The translations under genes and the position numbers were made by a program. From contig DAOTVS010000063.1 in the NCBI GenBank assembly GCA_034436375.1, positions 1-12,804 of the forward strand: DNA of 12,804 bases. The letters are read 5' to 3'. Source of the DNA: DAOTVS01 sp034436375 (GTDB taxonomy: Bacteria > Chloroflexota > Anaerolineae > SpSt-313). Positions 1 through 6,090 of this stretch are shown here, in pieces; position 1 is the stretch's first letter, and every line of letters begins with the position of its first letter. The notes beneath the pieces were generated by a model. That model ran no database searches, was not told where the DNA came from, and saw nothing but the letters and a program-made list of their open reading frames with translations.

Positions 1-533
1 GGCGTCACAATTGGGTTGTATATGACGGTGATGCGCTCGCGCGCTATCCCTGCGGTATGCGCCAGATCATCGGCTACCCCGTTTGAGACAGCGACGATGC
101 CGTCTGCCCAGCGGTAGAAAAGCCTTATGAGCTGCGGCATCAGCCGCATGCGCAGGTCCGCATAGTGTTGGGCTTCGCTTGAGAGCGTGTTGCGCTCGCT
201 CACGATCACGCGCGTCGGCACACCGGCCAGGCGCCGGGCCCACAACGCCACGAGATTGGCGTGTAGAACGGAGAGCAGCGCGGCAGGCCGCTCATGGCGC
301 AGGTAGCGGATCAGCCCCGGCAAACTGAGCAGTACACGGCGAGCCTTGAGATCCACCAGTCGAACCGCCGGCGGGATTTCCGCCATGTGGGGTCCTTCTG
401 CTCGAGCCAACACCAGGTCCACCGGGTAACCACGAGCGGCCAACTCGCCGGCAAGCTTGAGCATGGATCTTTCGGCTCCCCCTGCGCCCATATCTGGCAC
501 GCAGATTGCCAGCCGTTTCGCTTGGGTGTTCAT
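1..533 (-). CDS. Glycosyltransferase family 4, N-terminal part (cut by window edge)
   Basis: Only the first 177 codons are present; the gene runs off the low end of the window. The translation opens with a Rossmann-type strand and the glycine-rich loop VPDMGAGGAERSML (residues 12-25), typical of the acceptor-side domain of GT-B, GT4-type glycosyltransferases. It continues with VIVSERNT (109-116) and GIVAVSNGVADDL (145-157), the usual pattern just before the interdomain linker. The nucleotide-sugar-binding domain lies outside the window, so donor and linkage cannot be inferred. The ATG at 531-533 is preceded by GAGG about five bases upstream, and no earlier in-frame start is needed. It begins 25 bases after the stop of the formyltransferase-like/propeller gene and is probably the next gene of the same operon. 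It likely acts at the cytoplasmic face of the membrane, adding a sugar to the lipid-linked glycan. Confidence 0.85.
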   Translation of the reverse strand, partial: MNTQAKRLAICVPDMGAGGAERSMLKLAGELAARGYPVDLVLARAEGPHMAEIPPAVRLVDLKARRVLLSLPGLIRYLRHERPAALLSVLHANLVALWARRLAGVPTRVIVSERNTLSSEAQHYADLRMRLMPQLIRLFYRWADGIVAVSNGVADDLAHTAGIARERITVIYNPIVT

Positions 534-558
534 CCCTACCTCTGCTTGATAGTGAGGA

Positions 559-2202
559 CTACCTGGGCCTGCGCCTGCAAATATCGATCATCGTCAATTG
601 TCCTTCTTGGGCAAAAGTATGCGTAGCCTGCAGGCGCCTGCTCCAATGTGGCTGCACGTGAGCCACCCTCCTCTCGGCATACTCTGTTTCGGAGAGCGCC
701 AGAATTTCGTTGATGTTGAAACCATAACCCCAGGTCCGCGAGCAATCCTGTGAAGGCCTGAACAGTTTGCCATTACGGGCGATGATCCTGCCCGCCGGCC
801 TGGCGCTCTTGGCATCCGAGATAACCGGGTTGAGCGGATGCGGCGCCCAGTCCTTCGTGCATAGTTCATCCGCATGGAAAAGCGATAGCTCCACAGGAGG
901 GAACGCGCCGTTGTTCTGGGCCGTGGCTGCAAACAGCCACCATTTGCCCCGATAGCGGAGCAATGTTGCATCCACCGCCAGGATATTCTCCATCAGGGTC
1001 ATCTTGAGCACCCACTGGTCAGGAAACCGGGTGCATTCGTAGAGATCGATCGTCCGGTTCTCTGCGGATTCGGGCACCATGTAGTACCTGCCCTCCCAGT
1101 TGAAAACAAAGGGGTAGGAGAGGTGATAATCTTTCTCCAGGATAGGAACCGGATCTGTGCGCCTGCCTTCCGAATCGATCTCCAAGACCGCGAGGCGGCC
1201 CCTTCCTGTATGAAATAGATACTCCTCAATGAAGACATAGTACTTGCCGTCGGCCTGAACGATATGCGGATCTGCCCAGGCCCGGTCCTTTGGCGGCACA
1301 ATCTCCTGGAACTGTGCCAGTGATCTTGAGCCGCTCAAGTCGAATGCCAGGTACCACTGGTCCCGATGGCATGCCCTGTCCCACACCTCCCCCATCACCC
1401 TGGCCCAAATCCTGGCAGCGAGCCTTAGCGCCGGGCCGTTGGTCGGAATGTGGCGGTCTCTATAGCAAAAATAGTCGAACTCATGGTTCAGGGCCTCGAT
1501 CTCGGCAAAGAATCGCTCCGCCCCCAGCTGATAGAGGCGCTCAACCTGCCTCGGCAGAAACTCCGAGGCCACCCAGAGGTTGCCGTTCCTGTTGCAGGCG
1601 GGTGAGAAACGAAAAGTTGGGGTCCACGACCTGTAAGCCACCTTTTCCAGGCCGTGGCCTTGTATGCACAGTGTGGAACCGGTCTCGGGGCATTCCTCAA
1701 CAACCTCCCAGTAACCCGGCGGGCTTCCCCGATATCGTTTGCCATCACCATGGCGATATGACCAGACGCCATACCGGGCAGCTGCCAGGATGGCGCCCTG
1801 CAGAGGCCCGAACCCCATTTGGATGAGCACATCCAGACCGTATTCTTTGACTCTTTGCGCGTCTGTTGGGGCAAAGTAATGCGAGCCTCCCTCCCTGGTC
1901 GTCTTGACCTGGATGGCAGGCACACCTACCAGCAGTGCCCTGAGGCTCTTTGGCGCCAGGGCGTCTGGCGTTTTTACGAATAGCCTTCTGTCGATCCGGT
2001 CGAACACGTTGTAGGCGAGCTCGTGCCTGCCTGCCCAGAGCTTGGCCAGCCTCGACCGTTGCGGGGCTTGGGCAGCGTTGAGAATGACCAGCGAGAACTC
2101 GGCGCAGCCGGAACCGGCCAGCCGCATCAACGCATGGTAAACCCACGCGGGAACGTCATACGAGTCAAGCAGGATCCCAAGTCTCAATCTGCGCTCGCCC
2201 AT
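559..2202 (-). CDS. Formyltransferase-like / GINT1-type beta-propeller fusion protein
   Basis: A 547-residue two-part protein. Residues 1 to about 245 resemble the formyltransferase fold of the Fmt/GART group: a Rossmann-like start (RLGILLDSYDVPAWVYHAL), then GLDVLIQMGFG (122-132) and the HGDGKRYRGSPPGYWEV segment (151-167), matching the His plus RG.P.G.WE region of formyltransferases. The usual Asn before the His is not obvious. Residues about 280-547 look like a five-bladed propeller, with repeated aromatic strands such as WADPHIVQADGKYYVFIEEY (309-328), SYPFVFNWEGRYYMVPES (362-379) and VDATLLRYRGKWWLFAA (410-426). I recognise this half as similar to the N-terminal domain of plant glucosamine inositolphosphorylceramide transferase-type proteins. 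The ATG at 2200-2202 has GGAG about seven bases upstream and overlaps the ATP-grasp gene by 19 bases, indicating translational coupling. The actual reaction is unknown; N-formylation or glycan binding and transfer are guesses. Confidence 0.75.
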   Translation of the reverse strand: MGERRLRLGILLDSYDVPAWVYHALMRLAGSGCAEFSLVILNAAQAPQRSRLAKLWAGRHELAYNVFDRIDRRLFVKTPDALAPKSLRALLVGVPAIQVKTTREGGSHYFAPTDAQRVKEYGLDVLIQMGFGPLQGAILAAARYGVWSYRHGDGKRYRGSPPGYWEVVEECPETGSTLCIQGHGLEKVAYRSWTPTFRFSPACNRNGNLWVASEFLPRQVERLYQLGAERFFAEIEALNHEFDYFCYRDRHIPTNGPALRLAARIWARVMGEVWDRACHRDQWYLAFDLSGSRSLAQFQEIVPPKDRAWADPHIVQADGKYYVFIEEYLFHTGRGRLAVLEIDSEGRRTDPVPILEKDYHLSYPFVFNWEGRYYMVPESAENRTIDLYECTRFPDQWVLKMTLMENILAVDATLLRYRGKWWLFAATAQNNGAFPPVELSLFHADELCTKDWAPHPLNPVISDAKSARPAGRIIARNGKLFRPSQDCSRTWGYGFNINEILALSETEYAERRVAHVQPHWSRRLQATHTFAQEGQLTMIDICRRRPR

Positions 2203-3323
2203 TGGCCTCTCCGGGGAAGGTAATCGTCCAGAAAGAATTGTCTGAGAGCCAGCTCTTGTATCCAGTACTTGCCTTCCTCAAAGCTGAACGAACCGTCATC
2301 ATGAAAGACATAGTTGCCGGGAATGCCATTCACGTGCAGCTCCTCCGGCGAATCCACCTGGGAGAGCGGGGAGAGCTCAATGACATAGTATTTCCCGTCC
2401 AGGCCATGGAGCATATCGGCAACCAGTATCGGGCTCTTGATGAGCTTGTTCGCCTGCAGGGCAATACGCATCGCTTCCTCGGGCAGCGCCCTCTTTTCTT
2501 CGAGGCCCATCCCGGAAGCCCGGAAATCGCCTTGCAGTACCTTGCGATAGTAACCGAATACCCTCCTCCCGATCACAATCACGCGGATATCGTATCCATC
2601 ATTGGGAATATAATCCTGAAAGTAGACATAGTTCTTCTGGCGCAGGTAGCATTTACAGGTTTTCCGGCCCTGTCTGGAAAAGGCCTCGGTCACGATCTTC
2701 TGGCTGCCCTGTAGATTGGGCACCAGTTCCACCCCGTAGGAGCCGGAGCCCGGGACGATTTTGGACACAACCGGGTAGGTGAGATGCTTGATCAGGCGGA
2801 GGGCGTCCTCCCGGTCGTGCGACACACGGGTCGGCGCGAACGGAATGCCAGACAGCTGCGCGATGTAGGCTTCGAGCCTCTTGTTTTCGTACAGCATGGT
2901 GTGGCTCAAGCTTGGGTAGCACATCTTGCCCAGGAATGTTTCCATGAAAAAGTACTTTTCGCGCAATTCCTCCAGATGGTAGGGCTCACAGGAAGGCATG
3001 CCGACGATGACATCAAACTGCCGCGCATTCTCCAGCCAGGATTGGGCATGGACGTCGTAGATATCGTAGGGGAAACCGTTCCTGTCCAGAAACCGGCAGT
3101 ACTTGGTCCACCTCGGGTATGGATCAAAATCGCGCACCACCCCAACCCTTGGCTTGCTCACCTGCGCCGGCCAATCGATCGTCACGGCCTCAGCGTCGGC
3201 CATCCAGCCACGATCGTCTATAGGCTGCAGCTCGGCCATCGGGAAGTGCTGCCTCAAACGGCTGTATGCTCGGGTCTTTCTCAGTTTCTTGACCACCGGC
3301 ATATTCTTGATAGTCTTCAGCAT
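2184..3323 (-). CDS. ATP-grasp fold ligase of a polysaccharide locus
   Basis: A 379-residue ATP-grasp protein. ATP-grasp enzymes join a carboxylate, activated as acyl-phosphate, to an amine or thiol. Visible elements are the PVVSKIVPGSGSYGVELV region (184-201) with the ATP-binding Lys and glycine-rich loop, FQDYIPNDGYDIRVIVIG (235-252), and VADML/KYYVIELSP (301-319), which supplies acidic Mg ligands Asp303 and Glu316. Where many ATP-grasp enzymes have Asn two residues after that Glu, this one has Ser318. A basic N-terminal tail (residues 1-25) precedes the pre-ATP-grasp domain, which carries a VGVVRDFDPYPRW segment (60-72). No signal peptide is seen. The ATG at 3321-3323 has AGAGGTG about five bases upstream and overlaps the CapA-like gene by 7 bases. 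The substrate is unknown; addition of an amino-acid-like group to a sugar or to a peptide-like polymer fits the neighbours. Confidence 0.85.
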   Translation of the reverse strand: MLKTIKNMPVVKKLRKTRAYSRLRQHFPMAELQPIDDRGWMADAEAVTIDWPAQVSKPRVGVVRDFDPYPRWTKYCRFLDRNGFPYDIYDVHAQSWLENARQFDVIVGMPSCEPYHLEELREKYFFMETFLGKMCYPSLSHTMLYENKRLEAYIAQLSGIPFAPTRVSHDREDALRLIKHLTYPVVSKIVPGSGSYGVELVPNLQGSQKIVTEAFSRQGRKTCKCYLRQKNYVYFQDYIPNDGYDIRVIVIGRRVFGYYRKVLQGDFRASGMGLEEKRALPEEAMRIALQANKLIKSPILVADMLHGLDGKYYVIELSPLSQVDSPEELHVNGIPGNYVFHDDGSFSFEEGKYWIQELALRQFFLDDYLPRRGQWASAD

Positions 3324-4387
3324 GAGGCACCTCTATGCCTTGAGTGTAGCGACCGCGAAAGAATGCGCATCACGTTGCGCCGGTCCAGCTTGCAGAGCCC
3401 GAATTGCAACAGGCAGCCCCAGCGGTCAAACCGGGCGCGCTGGGCAGCATACCACGCTGCGTAGCCGGGCCCCCGCCATCTTTGCAGCGGGCGGCTGGTT
3501 GCTCTCATCCTCCTGGTCGCCCGGTGCAGCGGGTCGGGCACGGCCTGATCCTTCGTCCGCCAGAAGGAAAGCGCCTGATAAGAGGGCGCCTGCCCCCGGC
3601 GAAACCGGATCTCGACGGCCAGGGCCTCACGGTTTCTGGGCGCTTCTTTTACAATCCAGCGGCCTGAAACCTCCTGCAGTTCCGAGAAGTAGAAATTGCC
3701 CAGGCTGTAAAAGACCGGGCATGAGCCGATCACTTCCATGCCCCGCACCACGTGGGGGTGATGGCCAATGATCAGGTCCGCGCCCATCCTCGCCAGGTCA
3801 CCTGCGATATCCCGATCCTCAGGGCGCGGATAGCAAAAAAGTTCGTCGCTCCAGTGCACCACCACGAGCACCCAGTCCGCCAGGGTTTTCAGCTCAGCGA
3901 TGGTCTGGGCAGCCCTTTCCGATCCAGGCCAGCAGTTCGGCCCCGGCACAGCCTGCCATTCCGGGTGCGTTTCTGGGAAAACCCAGTTGATCACGGCGAG
4001 CTTGCCCTCCGGCGTCTCCCAGAAGAGGGGCCTGGCGATCTCTTCCCGCGTCCGCCCTGCACCTACGGTGTAGAATCCCGCTCGTGCCAGCGATTCCAGC
4101 GTATAGGTCAGACCTTCCTCTCCAGCATCCAGCATGTGATTGGTGGCCAGGGTAGCAAAACCCGGCGCCCACTTGTATATGGCGCGTATCGAGTCCACAT
4201 GGGCCACGAGCCGTGGGCCGCTGGATCGTGGCACAGAGTTGACCGTTTTGCCTGAGGGCAACTCCCAGTTGAATAGGATTCTGGCATCATCGCCCGGATG
4301 CAGCCCTCCTGGGGGCTCCCATGCCCAGCCTGCCGACTGCGGATCCATCAGGGCGATATCGCCGACACAGAGCAGTTGCATCGCCAT
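3317..4387 (-). CDS. CapA-family protein (PGA_cap, metallophosphatase fold)
   Basis: A 356-residue member of the CapA/PGA_cap family, which has a calcineurin-like metallophosphoesterase fold and is linked to poly-gamma-glutamate capsules and other envelope polymers. Visible metal-site motifs in order: VGD (8-10), NWELP (40-44), ATNHMLD (81-87), VVVHWSDE (175-182), IIGHHPHVVRG (206-216) and YSLGNFYF (227-234). The order and spacing fit the family, so an active metal centre is plausible. No signal peptide or membrane anchor is visible, unlike Bacillus CapA, which suggests a cytoplasmic site or a missing partner. The C-terminal 60 residues are very rich in Arg. Its ATG overlaps the stop of the kinase gene (TGATG), and its own stop lies inside the start of the ATP-grasp gene, so the three are translationally coupled. 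The pairing of CapA with ATP-grasp recalls polyglutamate-type amide polymers, but CapB and CapC are absent. Confidence 0.88.
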   Translation of the reverse strand: MAMQLLCVGDIALMDPQSAGWAWEPPGGLHPGDDARILFNWELPSGKTVNSVPRSSGPRLVAHVDSIRAIYKWAPGFATLATNHMLDAGEEGLTYTLESLARAGFYTVGAGRTREEIARPLFWETPEGKLAVINWVFPETHPEWQAVPGPNCWPGSERAAQTIAELKTLADWVLVVVHWSDELFCYPRPEDRDIAGDLARMGADLIIGHHPHVVRGMEVIGSCPVFYSLGNFYFSELQEVSGRWIVKEAPRNREALAVEIRFRRGQAPSYQALSFWRTKDQAVPDPLHRATRRMRATSRPLQRWRGPGYAAWYAAQRARFDRWGCLLQFGLCKLDRRNVMRILSRSLHSRHRGASC

Positions 4388-5136
4388 CAGTTGCCGCCAT
4401 CCTTGTCATCCAGGGCAGCGATCACCCGCTCACAGATCTGGCTCACAGGTTCCTTTCCCGTGTCAAAACGGAGCACTCGGAGGTCCCCCGACCTGGATTG
4501 CAAGGCGGGCAGCAGTTGCTCGTAGGCTCCCCGCAGGCTGTCCAGGTACCGATGCGCCTCCGGGTCCGATTTCAGTTTGACCCCATGCCATTTGGGCCGG
4601 GTGCGTATACGGTCCACCAGGGCCATATTGCACGTATCCAGCCAGATCACCATGTCAAGCGTATGGGCCCATTTCGTGTAGATGCTCTCCCACCATGGCT
4701 GAGCGGCCTGGCTCCTCAGCACCTCCGGGCCATAGACGTGCAGATAGGCCATGCAATACAGCGGCCCCTCATCAACGACCACGTCAGCCTGGCTGGCAGC
4801 AGCCTGCTGCAGCAAGATACGATGCCATCCCCTCGCGACCGCCAATTCTGCCACTTGCTCGCGCGTGAACCATCCCCCCTGCTTGCTGCGGTAGAGGCGG
4901 AAGAGGAGGGGCGTCAGAAGCAGAATGTTTATGATGTAGAACGGCAGTTCCCGGATGCGGCGATAGGTAGGTACGCGATCAACCAATGTGATCCCGCCGT
5001 GTTCCGCCAGCGCCCGGGCGAGCGTGCTCTTGCCGGAACCGGCTGGCCCCGCCACCTCAATGATCCTGGGCTTGTTCTCGCTGGCCCTGCGGCCGCCGGA
5101 GGGCCCGGCCGGCCGCCCGGCAACTCCGAATGGCAT
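4387..5136 (-). CDS. P-loop kinase (thymidylate/adenylate kinase-like)
   Basis: A 249-residue P-loop NTPase. A Walker A motif GPAGSGKST lies at residues 30-38, a DEGP acidic motif at 122-125 in the Walker B/DRX position, and a basic lid-like segment RIRTRPKWHGVKL at 176-188. This layout suits small nucleoside, nucleotide or sugar kinases; the substrate is unknown. An in-frame ATG exists 30 bases upstream (5166), but the better start is 5136: GGAGGT sits exactly seven bases before it, and that Shine-Dalgarno lies inside the first codons of the longer reading. It is the first gene of the tight five-gene block and overlaps the CapA-like start by one base (TGATG). It may phosphorylate a sugar or other precursor of the polymer. 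Confidence 0.8.
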   Translation of the reverse strand: MPFGVAGRPAGPSGGRRASENKPRIIEVAGPAGSGKSTLARALAEHGGITLVDRVPTYRRIRELPFYIINILLLTPLLFRLYRSKQGGWFTREQVAELAVARGWHRILLQQAAASQADVVVDEGPLYCMAYLHVYGPEVLRSQAAQPWWESIYTKWAHTLDMVIWLDTCNMALVDRIRTRPKWHGVKLKSDPEAHRYLDSLRGAYEQLLPALQSRSGDLRVLRFDTGKEPVSQICERVIAALDDKDGGN

Positions 5137-5301
5137 CTCGGCTACCTCCATACAAGAGGGGCTCAAGCTCTCTAACCGGGAGGCGCATCACTGATGAGCT
5201 GGCTGGCCCAGCCATGTCTGTAAGGGGCCGCCCGGCTACCTTCTGGCTTAGGCGCCGGGCAACGTTACCTGCATGGCAGGCGCTCAGGCCCCCAGTGCGG
5301 G
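5137..5301 (-). other. 165-bp hairpin-rich gap between the ydcF-like and kinase genes
   Basis: No credible gene lies here. Two inverted repeats stand out. GCCCGGC (5230-5236) pairs with GCCGGGC (5254-5260) across a 17-base loop, and CCTGC-ATG-GCAGG (5268-5280) is a short perfect hairpin. A third, GGCTG-GCC-CAGCC, lies near 5200-5216. None is followed by a U tract on the minus strand, so I do not call a factor-independent terminator. The gap may separate two transcripts or be a processed spacer; I see no convincing promoter for the kinase gene in it. Confidence 0.4.
5144..5149 (-). promoter_or_regulatory. Ribosome binding site fixing the kinase start
   Basis: Reads GGAGGT on the minus strand, seven bases before the ATG at 5134-5136. 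It argues against the ATGs at 5166 and 5151, since the latter overlaps the site itself. Confidence 0.75.
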
Positions 5302-5964
5302 TTATTCCCGATCCAGGGAAGCCAGCCAGGCTTTGAGCGGCCCCCAACTGAGGCGATACCGGGCATAGTAGTACACGATCTTGGTGTACTCATCCTGGAC
5401 AAAGCGCCGCGACTCTGCATCGGTCCACCAGCGACGCTGATATGGGGACAAGGCAAAAGGCACAGGGGCCATCTGCAGTTTGATCGTTGGGCCCAGGACC
5501 CAACTGAAGGCGAGCTTTGCCCGGCGCATGTGATAGGGGTCGCTCACCAGAATCACCGAGTGGACTGGCTCGGGGCGCTGGGCAAGCCATTCCTTCAGCC
5601 TGACCGCTTCTGAATAGGTGCTGGTTACCTGGAAGCCATCCATGGCGATCGCTTGCGGCGGTACGCCCTGCGCAATCGCTCGCGCCTTTCCTCGCTCCGC
5701 ATGCACTCCCTGAATAGTGGGGCACCAGCCGCCGGTAAAGAAAAGCTGCCTGCCCAAGCCCTGCTTGTACAGCCAGATGCCGTAATCGGTGCGGTCATCA
5801 GGCCCGCTGATAACATGAATGACGTCCGCTGGCTTGAGGTTATCTTGCAGCACCAAAAAGTCGCCCGTCGCCTGCAGAACCGATTCGCGAGCCAGGTACA
5901 GGCCCACACAAAGGAGTAGTATACCTGCAAGACCAATGGCATATTTCATAACAGCAATCTGCAC
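5302..5964 (-). CDS. YdcF/SanA-like (DUF218) membrane-anchored protein
   Basis: A 220-residue DUF218 (YdcF/SanA) family protein. One N-terminal membrane segment (about residues 7-25) would anchor it, with the domain probably outside the cytoplasm. Family hallmarks are ADVIHVISGPDDRTDYGIWLY (start residue 47), LFFTGGW (74-80), the STYSEAVRLKEWL motif (115-127) and SVILVSDPYHMRRAKLAF (136-153). The family is tied to envelope functions (vancomycin sensitivity for SanA, the ElyC relative in envelope assembly), but its biochemistry is poorly defined. Two starts are possible: GTG at 5962-5964, with GGTGGAG very close upstream, or ATG at 5947-5949 without a clear ribosome site. A promoter-like module lies immediately upstream, so it may begin its own transcript. 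It sits between fkp and the kinase block, with gaps of 126 and 165 bases. Confidence 0.85.
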   Translation of the reverse strand: MQIAVMKYAIGLAGILLLCVGLYLARESVLQATGDFLVLQDNLKPADVIHVISGPDDRTDYGIWLYKQGLGRQLFFTGGWCPTIQGVHAERGKARAIAQGVPPQAIAMDGFQVTSTYSEAVRLKEWLAQRPEPVHSVILVSDPYHMRRAKLAFSWVLGPTIKLQMAPVPFALSPYQRRWWTDAESRRFVQDEYTKIVYYYARYRLSWGPLKAWLASLDRE

Positions 5965-5985
5965 ACTCCACCCATCGTAGGTTTC

Positions 5986-6047
5986 AGTATATCTTAAGGG
6001 GGTTACGATATCGTAGCCCTAAGGTAAGCGAATGATTTGAGCGCCGA
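5986..6047 (-). promoter_or_regulatory. Promoter/operator module, copy B (before ydcF-like gene)
   Basis: On the minus strand this reads, 5' to 3': TCGGC, then TCAAATCATTCGCT, then ACCT, four bases, an 18-bp dyad, seven bases, and GATATACT. TATACT (5986-5991) matches the -10 consensus at five of six bases. No good TTGACA is present at 16-18 bp; the dyad occupies that place. Predicted transcription would begin near 5979, only about 15 bases before the GTG start. The same arrangement recurs at 12626-12688, which is the main support. It could instead be a dispersed repeat. Confidence 0.6.
6001..6018. promoter_or_regulatory. 18-bp dyad, candidate operator
   Basis: GGTTACGATATCGTAGCC is palindromic except for one pair, with a perfect 12-bp core (6004-6015). 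The half-sites are GGTTAC and GTAGCC separated by six bases, a size typical of dimeric helix-turn-helix regulators. An extra ATCGTAG half-site recurs at 5974-5980, near the predicted transcript start. The centre lies about 30 bases before the predicted start, over the -35 region, which suits a repressor; activation is not excluded. Confidence 0.5.
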
Positions 6048-6090
6048 CAGGAGAATCCGGCGCTGATGGCCGGCGAACCGGGCCACCCGC

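Noticed and set aside
294..626. 110-codon plus-strand ORF at the left edge
   Set aside because: Antisense to the GT4 fragment at 1-533, which has a clear family signature and a ribosome site.
4321..5175. 284-codon plus-strand ORF opposite the kinase gene
   Set aside because: Antisense to a gene with clear Walker A and lid motifs; composition is typical of a shadow frame.
6055..6073. ATCCGGCGC similarity between the bases after fkp and the palindrome before fkp (9251)
   Set aside because: Only nine shared bases plus ATGGC in GC-rich DNA; too short to claim flanking repeats or a mobile unit.
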